Of a stretch of 64,000 bases of DNA, positions 50,413 through 58,739 are shown in pieces (the stretch's first letter is position 1; each line of letters opens with the position of its first letter). Both the position numbers and the translations under genes were made by a program. The DNA is from Lachnospiraceae bacterium UBA4364 (lineage in GTDB: Bacteria > Bacillota > Clostridia > Lachnospirales > Lachnospiraceae). Location: positions 288,356 through 352,355 of the forward strand of contig DGSK01000001.1 of the NCBI GenBank assembly GCA_002393955.1, written 5' to 3'. A model generated the notes under the pieces. The model worked only from the letters and a program-made list of their open reading frames with translations. It was not told where the DNA came from and did not search any database.

Positions 50413-51177
50413 TTATACAGTAAATGCCTTAAAGGTATCCCTCAGATTATCGGTCCCGGTCTGCGCCATCAGTTCCGCCGGCGAACCATCCGCAATGATC
50501 CTGCCTCCGCTTATCATATTGATGCGGTCACAGAGGTACTGCGCCTCCTCCATGTAATGCGTCGAATAAAGAACCGTCCGTCCTTTATCCCTCTCACTCT
50601 TCATGAAATCGATAATGGTCTCGCTGCTGATGATATCAAGTCCCAGGGTAGGTTCGTCAAAAATATATATCTGTGGCGAATGGACGAGGCATCTTGCGAT
50701 ATTTGCCCTCTGCGTCTGCCCGGTAGAAAGCGCTTCGATACGGTTATCGGCAAAGCTTTCCATCCCCATCATGGTGATGATCTCATTTATCCGTTCATCA
50801 ATCGCTGCTTTTTCCATACCATAGATTTCAGCCGTCATATGCATTATCTCTCTTACGGAAAAGCGGTGATACAGTTTGGTATTTTCTGAAAGATAGCCAA
50901 TATGCCTGCACATTTCCACCCTTCCGCCTTTTACTCTCTTATCTCCATCCATCAGACAAACCTCACCTGAAGTGGGACTCATAACTGTTCCCAGTATGCG
51001 TAAAAGAGTGGTCTTGCCCGCACCGTTTGGTCCGAGAATCCCCAGTATCTCACCCGCGTCAGCATGGATTGAGACATGGTCAAGGGCATAAAATTCCTCC
51101 TTATGCTTCTTTTCCTTTTTATCATCACCCACGATACGGGTAAACTTTTTGCATATGTCTTTTGTTTCTATGTTCAT
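50413..51177 (-). CDS. ABC transporter ATP-binding protein (NatA-like)
   Basis: The 254-aa ATPase has Walker A GPNGAGKTTLL, signature LSTGQTQR (in place of LSGGQ), Walker B IYIFDEPTLGLD and the switch His in LYSTHYMEEAQ. NatA-type ATPases pair with ABC-2 permeases of the NatB type, as encoded downstream. GAGG precedes the ATG. The pair interrupts the trmD-rplS order. Confidence 0.93.
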   Translation of the reverse strand: MNIETKDICKKFTRIVGDDKKEKKHKEEFYALDHVSIHADAGEILGILGPNGAGKTTLLRILGTVMSPTSGEVCLMDGDKRVKGGRVEMCRHIGYLSENTKLYHRFSVREIMHMTAEIYGMEKAAIDERINEIITMMGMESFADNRIEALSTGQTQRANIARCLVHSPQIYIFDEPTLGLDIISSETIIDFMKSERDKGRTVLYSTHYMEEAQYLCDRINMISGGRIIADGSPAELMAQTGTDNLRDTFKAFTV

Positions 51178-51217
51178 GCTTTTCCTCGATCACTCTGATA
51201 AAAACTTGCATAAATAA

Positions 51218-51895
51218 TCATTGCCCATCCAGCAAATCCGGCCTGCGTTCCTTCGTCCGCAAAAGCGACTGCTCCTGCCGCCATTTTTCAATATTTGCAT
51301 GATGCCCGGATAAAAGGACCTCCGGCACTCTTTTATCCCGCCAGATTTCAGGTCTGGTATACTGCGGATACTCAAGCAGTCCGTTTTCAAAGGATTCCGT
51401 ATCAGCGGAATCATGGTTTCCCAGCACTCCCGGGATAAGTCTTGATATGGCATCCATTACGACCACGCTGGCAATCTCTCCGCCGGTAAGCACATAATCG
51501 CCGATTGAAATATTATCCGTTACGATTTCTTCCAGCACGCGCTCATCTATGCCTTCATAATGTCCGCACAGAAAAACCAGTTCTTCTTCCTCCGCCAGCT
51601 CATGAGCCTTTGCCTGATTAAAAACTTCCCCCTGGGGCGTCAGATATATGGTCCGGACCTTCCTTCCGCCTGTCACAGCCATATAGGCATCATAAACCGG
51701 CTGGGCCTGTATGAGCATCCCTGCGCCACCGCCGTAGGGATAATCGTCGACACGACCGTTTTTATTTTCCGTATATTCCCTGAAATTGCATGTCTCAAGC
51801 TCCAGATAACCGTTTTCTATGGCGCGCTTGCAGATACTGGTATGCATAGAATTCTCTATGAACTCCGGAAAAAGGGTAAGTACCGTGAATTTCAT
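51218..51895 (-). CDS. trmD: tRNA (guanine-37-N1)-methyltransferase TrmD
   Basis: TrmD methylates G37 of tRNAs with SAM, which prevents plus-one frameshifting. The start MKFTVLTLFPEFIENSM, the knot region with DYPYGGGAGMLIQ and LVFLCGHYEGIDERV, and IGDYVLTGGEIAS are diagnostic. At 225 aa it is a little short but the usual end (WRQEQSLLRTKERRPDLL) is present. Its ATG follows the rimM stop by 2 nt. Confidence 0.96.
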   Translation of the reverse strand: MKFTVLTLFPEFIENSMHTSICKRAIENGYLELETCNFREYTENKNGRVDDYPYGGGAGMLIQAQPVYDAYMAVTGGRKVRTIYLTPQGEVFNQAKAHELAEEEELVFLCGHYEGIDERVLEEIVTDNISIGDYVLTGGEIASVVVMDAISRLIPGVLGNHDSADTESFENGLLEYPQYTRPEIWRDKRVPEVLLSGHHANIEKWRQEQSLLRTKERRPDLLDGQ

Positions 51896-51897
51896 CT

Positions 51898-52407
51898 CTA
51901 CTCAAGGCCCTCCATTACATGAACAGTCATACGGCCGTTTTCCGTATCCACATCTATGATGCATTCGGATATTGCCGGAAGCAGCAGTTCATTACCATCC
52001 TCTTTATCTATCTGATAAACATCATTTGCACCGGTGCGTATCACATCACTGAGCGTGCCTATATGTTTTTCCTCTTCGTCATAAACCTCAAGTCCTATAA
52101 GATCTGCTACATAATATTCATTCTCGCCGAGCTCTACCGCATTTTCCCTGGTGACATACAGCTCGTATTTACGCAGGGTTTCAGTCTCATTTCTGTCGTT
52201 TATTTCTTTGAATTTTATGATAAGACGGTCTTTTTGCCATCTGACGCTCACGGGATGAACCAGTCGGTCCTTCCCTCCGCCCCGCAGTATTATCTCATCA
52301 AGATCCGCAATCCTATCGGGATCATCAGTCGTAGGATAAACCTTTACTTCCCCCTTTATCCCATGAGGTTCCGTTATAACACCTATGCAGAAATATTCTG
52401 ATTCCAT
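51898..52407 (-). CDS. rimM: 16S rRNA processing protein RimM
   Basis: RimM assists maturation of the 30S head. The two domains are visible: an N-terminal beta-barrel (CIGVITEPHGIKGEVKVYPTTDDP) and the C-terminal PRC-barrel (YYVADLIGLEVYDEEEKHIGTLSDVIRTGANDVYQID). The ATG at 52407 is chosen because GGGAG stands 6 nt upstream; the TTG-type start at 52419 is not needed. Length 169 aa. It begins a new transcript after the khpA terminator. Confidence 0.93.
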   Translation of the reverse strand: MESEYFCIGVITEPHGIKGEVKVYPTTDDPDRIADLDEIILRGGGKDRLVHPVSVRWQKDRLIIKFKEINDRNETETLRKYELYVTRENAVELGENEYYVADLIGLEVYDEEEKHIGTLSDVIRTGANDVYQIDKEDGNELLLPAISECIIDVDTENGRMTVHVMEGLE

Positions 52408-52541
52408 ATTTTCTCCCAATCATTTTCGTTATGTTTTTCATTTCTGTTCTTATTTTCCCACTTAATACGGATAATAAATCCATCCATGGTTAAAGCGTTA
52501 AAGCACAGTAAAAAGACCGGAAATGACACTCTGCTATCGTA

Positions 52542-52571
52542 ATTTTACATCATACAGCGCTTATATGGCAA
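52542..52571 (-). promoter_or_regulatory. Weak candidate promoter for rimM-trmD
   Basis: TTGCCA (52571-52566) and TAAAAT (52547-52542) are 18 bp apart on the minus strand. It is the best match in the 433-bp interval 52408-52840, which shows no convincing gene; a 34-codon frame overlapping the rimM start has no ribosome site. Confidence 0.3.
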
Positions 52572-52717
52572 ACCTTATCGTACCTGCATGATGCCAAAAC
52601 TCCACTCGCAGAAGGTACATAAGCTTGCTGCTGTTCTGCTTTTCTGAAACTGCACGCCGGAAGTACAGGTTAAAAGTCACAATAATATTATCAGTTGAAA
52701 TTCTCATTTAGAGGTAC

Positions 52718-52747
52718 AAAAAACACCGTGCCTTTAAAGACACGGTG
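52718..52747 (-). terminator. Terminator of the ffh-rpsP-khpA transcript
   Basis: CACCGTG (52724-52730) pairs with CACGGTG (52741-52747), followed on the minus strand by TTTTTT (52723-52718). It divides the usual khpA-rimM neighbourhood into two transcripts. Confidence 0.8.
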
Positions 52748-52840
52748 CCTGATATGATATTTCCGAAACACTATCCCTCATCCGGATAGCCGCACTTGCT
52801 CATAACTTTTCATAAAATTGTATGCTCTGAAAAATTACGA

Positions 52841-53071
52841 TTACTCTACAATGTCAACATCCACATAGATATCTTCCTTTGTAGAGGCTGCCTTTACGAC
52901 TGAGCGGATTGCCTTAGCGATCCGGCCCTGTCTGCCTATGACCTTCCCCATATCGGACGGAGCCACTTTAAGCTCCACGGTCACATGGTTCCCGTCCCTC
53001 GTTTCAGTGACAACAACTTCATCGGGCTTTTCTACGAGAGCCTTGGCAATAACTTCTACCAATTCCTTCAT
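52841..53071 (-). CDS. khpA: KH-domain RNA-binding protein KhpA (YlqC)
   Basis: A 76-aa KH protein with the GxxG loop in VIGRQGRIAKAIRSVV. KhpA binds RNA, often with KhpB, and affects cell size and small-RNA action in Firmicutes. The ATG at 53071 follows GAGGTG at 5 nt; the GTG two codons earlier lies in the SD. It starts 10 bp after the rpsP stop. Confidence 0.93.
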   Translation of the reverse strand: MKELVEVIAKALVEKPDEVVVTETRDGNHVTVELKVAPSDMGKVIGRQGRIAKAIRSVVKAASTKEDIYVDVDIVE

Positions 53072-53080
53072 AAGCACCTC

Positions 53081-53326
53081 TTATTTTTCGATATTTGCCA
53101 CCTTAAAAAGCTTTCCTACTACTTCTGTAGGCTGAGCGCCGTTATTTAACCACTTCTTAGCCTTCTCCTCATCGATCTTGAATGTTGAAGGCTCTGTGTT
53201 GGGATCATATGTACCGATCTCGTCGATAACCTTTCCATCACGAGCGTTACGAGAATCTGCTACCACGATTCTGTAAAGAGGGTTCTTCTTCTTACCCATT
53301 CTTGTCAATCTGATCTTAACTGCCAT
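53081..53326 (-). CDS. rpsP: 30S ribosomal protein S16
   Basis: The 81-aa protein starts MAVKIRLTRMGKKKNPLYRIVVADSR and has the IGTYDP segment; it binds 16S rRNA early in 30S assembly. GGAGG lies before the ATG. The 128 bp between it and ffh contain no gene. Confidence 0.97.
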   Translation of the reverse strand: MAVKIRLTRMGKKKNPLYRIVVADSRNARDGKVIDEIGTYDPNTEPSTFKIDEEKAKKWLNNGAQPTEVVGKLFKVANIEK

Positions 53327-53454
53327 TTTCTTTTCCTCCGAAAAAATATTTTTGTTTTTTATATTTGTATCTATCTCAGACGATTCATTTATCAGTCCTA
53401 AATAGTTACATTCTTAAATAACCATACTACCGAAAGCCTGCCCGCAGCCTTAAC

Positions 53455-54849
53455 CTAAAAGCGTCTCCTGCGCCCTCCGGGAAATCCTCCCCCCGGAAAA
53501 CCGCCACCCATGGGGAAGCCGCCTTTTCCCATGCCCTTCATCATACCGGGCATCTGCTTCATCATCTTCTGTGTCTGTTCAAACTGCTTTATAAAGCGGT
53601 TTACCACTGCTATATCCAGTCCCGCACCTGCGGCTATACGCCTCTTGCGCCTGGGATTTAAGAGCTTGGGATTTGCCCGCTCTTCAGGTGTCATGGAAAG
53701 CACTATCGCCTCAGTCTGCTTTAACTGCTTTTCATTTACCACACTGTCCAGTTCATCCTGTGATATTGACATCCCCGGAAGCATCTTTAATATGGAAGAA
53801 ATACCGCCCATATTACGCATCTGCTTCATGGACTCAAGGTAATCGTTAAAATCAAACTTCCCCTTCTTCAGGCGTCCGGCCATTTCCTTACCGGTCTCTT
53901 CGTCTATATCGATATTTTCTTTGGCTTTCTCGATAAGAGTGAGCACATCACCCATTCCGAGAATACGGCTTGCCATTCTGTCCGGATAGAACTGTTCAAG
54001 ATCTGACAGCTTCTCTCCCATACCGACATAGAGTATGGGCTTACCGGTAACAGCCTTTACGGAAAGAGCCGCACCGCCTCTGGTATCGCCATCCATCTTG
54101 GTAAGTACGATACCGGTAACACCTACCTTTTCATCAAATTCCTTTGCCACATTTACGGCATCCTGACCGGTCATGGCATCGATAACAAGCAGCGTGTTAT
54201 GTACTTCAACCCGCTTTTTGATCTCACATAGCTCTTCCATCATGGACTCGTCTATGTGGAGACGGCCTGCTGTATCAAGTATCACATCACTGAAGCCATT
54301 CTTTGAAGCATATTCTATGGCAGCCGCGGCAATATCGGCTGGCTTATGGTCTGTTCCCATGGAAAAGACTTCTATTCCCATCTTCTCGCCGTTTATCTTC
54401 AACTGGTCTATTGCCGCCGGTCTGTATACATCACAGGCAACAAGCAGAGGCTTCCTGCCCTTATTGTTCTTAAGCTTGCCGGCGATTTTTGCCGTGGTGG
54501 TAGTCTTACCTGCGCCCTGAAGACCGCTCATCATGATTACGGTAATGGCTTTGCCGGGCTGAAAACTGATTTCCGTAGTCTCAGAGCCCATAAGGGCCAC
54601 CAGCTCGTCATTTACAATATTTACAACCATCTGGGCAGGATTGAGTCCGTTTAAGACCTCACTTCCCACAGCCTTTTCTTCCACGGAGGCCACAAACTGC
54701 TTAACCACCTTGAAATTGACATCAGCTTCTAAAAGTGCCATGCGCACTTCCTTCATTGAAGCCTTTACATCAGCTTCGGTAAGCGTACCCTTGCCACGGA
54801 GGTTCTTGAATATATTCTGTAATTTTTCGCTAAGGCTTTCAAATGCCAT
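53455..54849 (-). CDS. ffh: Signal recognition particle protein Ffh
   Basis: Ffh with SRP RNA brings nascent membrane proteins to FtsY. The N domain (about 1-95), the G domain (GLQGAGKTTTTAKIAG, DTAGRLH, TKMDGDTRGG, GMGEKLSDLEQF) and the M domain with a Met/Gly-rich end (RRKRRIAAGAGL, then MMKQMPGMMKGMGKGGFPMG) are all present. Length 464 aa. GGGTGA precedes the ATG. It follows ylxM after a repeat-rich 162-bp interval. Confidence 0.97.
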   Translation of the reverse strand: MAFESLSEKLQNIFKNLRGKGTLTEADVKASMKEVRMALLEADVNFKVVKQFVASVEEKAVGSEVLNGLNPAQMVVNIVNDELVALMGSETTEISFQPGKAITVIMMSGLQGAGKTTTTAKIAGKLKNNKGRKPLLVACDVYRPAAIDQLKINGEKMGIEVFSMGTDHKPADIAAAAIEYASKNGFSDVILDTAGRLHIDESMMEELCEIKKRVEVHNTLLVIDAMTGQDAVNVAKEFDEKVGVTGIVLTKMDGDTRGGAALSVKAVTGKPILYVGMGEKLSDLEQFYPDRMASRILGMGDVLTLIEKAKENIDIDEETGKEMAGRLKKGKFDFNDYLESMKQMRNMGGISSILKMLPGMSISQDELDSVVNEKQLKQTEAIVLSMTPEERANPKLLNPRRKRRIAAGAGLDIAVVNRFIKQFEQTQKMMKQMPGMMKGMGKGGFPMGGGFPGGGFPGGRRRRF

Positions 54850-54872
54850 ATACTCACCCTGAGTGCATCCTT

Positions 54873-54904
54873 ATTTCTAAATTTCTGAATTTCTGAATTT
54901 CTAA
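54873..54904. repeat. Four tandem copies of an 8-bp repeat between ylxM and ffh
   Basis: ATTTCTAA, ATTTCTGA, ATTTCTGA and ATTTCTAA follow one another without gaps (54873-54904), and more degenerate ATTTCG-type units continue to about 54930. A hairpin CCCGAA/TTCGGG (54956-54975) follows. No gene is present in 54850-55011. Confidence 0.7.
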
Positions 54905-55011
54905 TATCTCATTTCGAATTTCGTATTTCAAATGTATTGTTTCGAAATTTATTATCCCGAATATCTTATTTCGGGTATCATTGTCTGTCATGCAAGCTGC
55001 ATTTCACTGCT

Positions 55012-55326
55012 CTACAGCTCGTCTATTATCTCATCCACAAGCTTCCTGTCATCCTCAGACGAAAGCTTTTCCTTAAGCTGCTTAAGTCGCCCCCTGTTTC
55101 TGTTAAACCTGGCTATGAGCTGAAGCTTTTCTTCATACTCCATAAGAGTCTTATCGCAGCGCTTAAGGATATCATGGACTGCCTGTCTCGAAACATTCTC
55201 CTGCTCCGCTATCTCGGAAAGGGACAGGTTGTCATATGCATTCGCTTCATATATGGCCTGCTGATGCTCCGTCAGAAGAGGTCCGTAAAAATCATAAAGC
55301 AGACCGCGCTCAACTATTTTTTCCAT
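55012..55326 (-). CDS. ylxM: SRP-associated regulator YlxM
   Basis: A 104-aa helix-turn-helix protein (LLYDFYGPLLTEHQQAIYEANAYDNLSLSEIAEQENVSRQAVHDILKR) of the YlxM/p13 family, which stimulates SRP GTPase cycling in streptococci and lies before ffh in most Firmicutes. A consensus promoter ends 10 nt before the ATG and no SD is present, so the mRNA should begin about 3-4 nt before the start codon. Confidence 0.9.
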   Translation of the reverse strand: MEKIVERGLLYDFYGPLLTEHQQAIYEANAYDNLSLSEIAEQENVSRQAVHDILKRCDKTLMEYEEKLQLIARFNRNRGRLKQLKEKLSSEDDRKLVDEIIDEL

Positions 55327-55336
55327 AACAGTGTCA

Positions 55337-55364
55337 ATTATACTGAAAAAAAGCTGTCTGTCAA
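55337..55364 (-). promoter_or_regulatory. Consensus sigma-A promoter abutting ylxM
   Basis: TTGACA (55364-55359) and TATAAT (55342-55337) are 16 bp apart on the minus strand. Ten bases lie between the -10 box and the ylxM ATG. Confidence 0.7.
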
Positions 55365-55444
55365 GTATTTTTTCTTTACAGTCTGATAATTACGGCCTGC
55401 AGACCGGGGCGGTCAAAAATAATTGTGATTTCATTTCGTTTTCC

Positions 55445-55473
55445 TTGCAAGGGTATTCTTATTTTTGTATAAT
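55445..55473 (+). promoter_or_regulatory. Sigma-A promoter of the cellobiose phosphorylase gene
   Basis: TTGCAA (55445-55450) and TATAAT (55468-55473) are exactly 17 bp apart. The leader from about 55480 is 45 nt and holds AAGGAG. Confidence 0.7.
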
Positions 55474-55524
55474 TTTACTAATTGGGTGCTTTCCCAAAAA
55501 CTAAATTTAAAAGGAGAGAAAGGT

Positions 55525-58008
55525 ATGAAATTCGGACATTTTGATGACGCCAACAGGGAATATGTCATCACAACCCCCAGGACTCCATATCCGTGGATCA
55601 ACTATCTGGGAACTCAGGGGTTCTTTTCACTGATTTCAAACACTGCAGGAGGTTATTCTTTCTATAAAGATGCCCGTCTCCGCAGGATCACGCGTTACCG
55701 TTACAACAATGTACCCATAGATATGGGCGGCCGTTATTTCTATATTAATGATAACGGCACAATATGGAATCCCGGCTGGTCACCCGTTAAGACGGAGCTT
55801 GACGAGTATGAGTGCCGCCACGGTATGGGATATACCATCATTACAGGTAAGAAGGCTGACCTCAAGGCACAGGTTACTTTCTTCGTTCCCCAGGATTTCT
55901 CAGGCGAGGTTCAGCAGGTTGTCCTCACAAACGAAGGCTCATCCGAAAAGTCATTCTCACTCTTCTCCTTTGCCGAGTGGTGTCTTTGGGATGCTCAGGA
56001 TGACTCCAACAATTTCCAGCGTAACTTCTCTACCGGCCGTGTAGAAGTAGACGGTTCTGTTATCTATCATAAGACAGAGTACAGAGACCGCCGCGACCAC
56101 TACGCATTCTACTCCGTAAACGACAGCATTGATGGCTACGATACTGACAGAGATTCCTTCATAGGCCTCTACAACGGCTTCAACAATCCTGAAGCTGTAC
56201 TGGCTGACAAAGCTACCGATTCCTTTGCAGATGGCTGGGCTCCTATCGCTTCTCATTTCAAGAAGATCACACTTAAGCCCGGTGAATCCAAGACTCTTGT
56301 ATTCATACTCGGCTATGTTGAGATGCCTGTTGACCAGAAGTTCGAGGCAGACGGCAAGACCATCAACAAGGTTAAGGCTAAAGAGATGATCGCCAAGTTC
56401 GATACTCCAGAGAAATTTGCAGCCGGCATGGCTGAGCTCAAGGCTTACTGGGATAAGCTTCTCGGCATCCTCAATGTTGATACTCCTGATGACAAGGTTA
56501 ACCGCATGGTCAACATCTGGAATCAGTATCAGTGCATGGTTACCTTCAACCTCTCCCGCTCCGCTTCCTACTTCGAGTCAGGTATCGGCCGCGGAATGGG
56601 ATTCCGTGATTCCAACCAGGATATACTTGGTTTTGTGCACCAGATTCCCGACAGAGCTAAGGAGCGTATCATAGATATCGCTTCCACACAGTTCCCGGAT
56701 GGCGGATGCTACCATCAGTACCAGCCCCTTACCAAGAAGGGTAACGCAGACATCGGCGGTGATTTCTCCGACGATCCATTGTGGCTTATCCTTTCTGTTT
56801 CCGCATATATCAAGGAAACAGGCGACTGGGCTATTCTTGATGAAATGGTTCCTTATGATAATGATATGTCAAAGGCTGAGACAATGCTTAAGCACCTTGA
56901 TGTATCCTTCTATCACATTGTAAACAACTTAGGACCTCACGGTCTGCCCCTTGCAATGCGTGCTGACTGGAACGACTGCATCAACCTTTCCTGCTACTCA
57001 GATACACCGGGTGAATCTTTCCAGACATATACAAATCCTAAGTTTGCTGCTGAGGGCGGATACTCAAAGGTTGCAGAGTCTGTAATGGTTGCAGCACTCT
57101 TCACCTACACCGGTCCTAACTATGTTGCTATCCTTAAGCATCTTGGCAAGGATGACGAAGCTGCCAAGGCTCAGGCTGAGATTGACAAGATGAAGAAGAA
57201 CATGATGGAGTCCGCATGGGACGGTGACTGGTTCCTGCGCGCATATGATGCCGAAGGCAAAAAGATGGGTTCCAAGGAATGTGAGGAAGGCCAGATCTTT
57301 ATCGAGCCCCAGGGCTTCGCTATCATGTCTGATGTAGGCAAGGATCAGGGCACAGACCTTAAGACTCTTGCTGCTATTGATGAGAGACTCAATACCAAAT
57401 TCGGTCTCGTACTGAATAATCCTGCATTCACAAAGTACTATATCCAGTACGGTGAGATTTCCACCTATCCCGGCGGATATAAGGAAAACGCAGGTATCTT
57501 TACACATAACAACGCATGGATAATCTGTGCTGCAGCTTATGCCGGCCAGGGCGACCAGGCATTCAAGTATTATTCAGAGATTGCTCCTGCTTTCACTGAA
57601 GATACCTCCGACATCCACAAGACAGAGCCCTATGTATACGGTCAGATGATCGGCGGTAAGGATGCAGGTTCCGATATCGGACAGACCGGCAAGAACTTCG
57701 GTCAGGGAAAGAACTCCTGGCTCACCGGTACTGCTGCATGGAACATGGTAGCCATCTCCCAGTACATCCTGGGTATTCAGGCTGATTTCGACGGACTGCG
57801 TATCGATCCTTCCATTCCTTCCGCCTGGGACGGTCTCAAGGCTACAAGGCAGTTCAGAAATGCTACCTATGAGATAAAGGTTTCCAATCCTTCACATATA
57901 TGCAAGGGCGTTAAGAGCGTTACCGTTGACGGCAATGCCATCGAAGGCAACCTTATCCCTGCATTCAGTGATGGAAAGACACACAGCGTAGAAGTCGTTA
58001 TGGGCTGA
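55525..58008 (+). CDS. cbp: Cellobiose phosphorylase (GH94)
   Basis: The cytosolic enzyme splits cellobiose with phosphate into glucose 1-phosphate and glucose, saving one ATP. GH94 marks are GMGFRDSNQDILG, GGCYHQYQPLT, the general-acid Asp in MRADWNDCINLSCY and GEISTYPGGYKENAGIFTHNNAW. The 827-aa length fits cellobiose rather than longer cellodextrin types, though this is not decisive. ATG 55525 follows AAGGAG; the upstream frame to 55465 overlaps the promoter. Codon use is biased to CTC/GGT/AAG-type codons compared with its neighbours, which suggests high expression. Confidence 0.92.
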   Translation: MKFGHFDDANREYVITTPRTPYPWINYLGTQGFFSLISNTAGGYSFYKDARLRRITRYRYNNVPIDMGGRYFYINDNGTIWNPGWSPVKTELDEYECRHGMGYTIITGKKADLKAQVTFFVPQDFSGEVQQVVLTNEGSSEKSFSLFSFAEWCLWDAQDDSNNFQRNFSTGRVEVDGSVIYHKTEYRDRRDHYAFYSVNDSIDGYDTDRDSFIGLYNGFNNPEAVLADKATDSFADGWAPIASHFKKITLKPGESKTLVFILGYVEMPVDQKFEADGKTINKVKAKEMIAKFDTPEKFAAGMAELKAYWDKLLGILNVDTPDDKVNRMVNIWNQYQCMVTFNLSRSASYFESGIGRGMGFRDSNQDILGFVHQIPDRAKERIIDIASTQFPDGGCYHQYQPLTKKGNADIGGDFSDDPLWLILSVSAYIKETGDWAILDEMVPYDNDMSKAETMLKHLDVSFYHIVNNLGPHGLPLAMRADWNDCINLSCYSDTPGESFQTYTNPKFAAEGGYSKVAESVMVAALFTYTGPNYVAILKHLGKDDEAAKAQAEIDKMKKNMMESAWDGDWFLRAYDAEGKKMGSKECEEGQIFIEPQGFAIMSDVGKDQGTDLKTLAAIDERLNTKFGLVLNNPAFTKYYIQYGEISTYPGGYKENAGIFTHNNAWIICAAAYAGQGDQAFKYYSEIAPAFTEDTSDIHKTEPYVYGQMIGGKDAGSDIGQTGKNFGQGKNSWLTGTAAWNMVAISQYILGIQADFDGLRIDPSIPSAWDGLKATRQFRNATYEIKVSNPSHICKGVKSVTVDGNAIEGNLIPAFSDGKTHSVEVVMG

Positions 58009-58032
58009 TCATAACTGTATTTAACACCTAAT

Positions 58033-58075
58033 AAAAAGCTGCGGCCTGTCATCAAAGGCCGCAGCTCTTTTTATT
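58033..58075. terminator. Bidirectional terminator between cbp and xpt
   Basis: A 10-bp stem AGCTGCGGCC/GGCCGCAGCT (58037-58046 and 58057-58066) with a 10-nt loop has CTTTTTATT after it on the plus strand and TTTTATT on the minus strand. It serves both converging genes. Confidence 0.85.
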
Positions 58076-58113
58076 CTTCAAATTCATTTAATAAAGCAAG
58101 TTCCTTTCCCCAC

Positions 58114-58698
58114 TCACTGCTCCCTGAATACTATCTCTCCTGTTGCTGCATCCATGGATTCAACGATAGCCAGTGAATGAAGGTTTACCCCTGACTCACG
58201 CAGGTTCTTTCCTCCGTCCTGGAAGCCTTTCTCAATAGCTATGCCCACGCCCTCAAGGGTTGCTCCGGACTCCTTTATGATGCTTATGAGCCCCTCTATG
58301 GCACAGCCGTTTGCAAGGAAATCATCTATGACCAGCACATGATCCTCCGGCGAGAGATATTTTTTTGATACTATGACATCATATACTCTTCCGTGGGTAA
58401 ATGACTGTATCTTCGTACTGTAAACGCTGCCGTCCAGATTGATCGACTGTGATTTCTTGGCAAAGACCACCGGTACATTATCAAAATACTGGGCAGCGAT
58501 AACCGCTATACCAATACCCGAAGCCTCTATGGTAAGGATCTTGTTGATCGGCTTATCTGCAAAGATACGCTTGAACTCCTTTCCCATTTCGGAAAAAAGC
58601 TCTATGTCCATACGGTGATTTAAGAATGAATCCACCTTAAGGACATTGCCTTCTTTTACGACACCGTCTTTTCTGATACGCTCCTCCAGTAATTTCAT
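58114..58698 (-). CDS. xpt: Xanthine phosphoribosyltransferase
   Basis: Xpt turns xanthine (and guanine weakly) with PRPP into XMP. The protein starts MKLLEERIRKDGVV, has the purine-pocket segment NHRMDIELFSEMGKEF, ILTIEASGIGIAV and the PRPP loop VLVIDDFLANGCAI. Length 194 aa. The ATG at 58698 follows GGAGG; the upstream ATG at 58710 overlaps it. It closes the nucleoside importer operon; with only about 41 bp between the two genes there is no room for its own purine riboswitch. Confidence 0.93.
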   Translation of the reverse strand: MKLLEERIRKDGVVKEGNVLKVDSFLNHRMDIELFSEMGKEFKRIFADKPINKILTIEASGIGIAVIAAQYFDNVPVVFAKKSQSINLDGSVYSTKIQSFTHGRVYDVIVSKKYLSPEDHVLVIDDFLANGCAIEGLISIIKESGATLEGVGIAIEKGFQDGGKNLRESGVNLHSLAIVESMDAATGEIVFREQ

Positions 58699-58739
58699 AT
58701 CAACCTCCAATAGTGTTCGTTTATGCTTCCCACAGCGTT

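Noticed and set aside
54873..54904. CRISPR-like repeats
   Set aside because: The 8-bp units are contiguous, without spacers, and no cas gene is present.
58699..58739. Purine riboswitch before xpt
   Set aside because: The gap to nupQ is about 41 bp and holds just the ribosome site.
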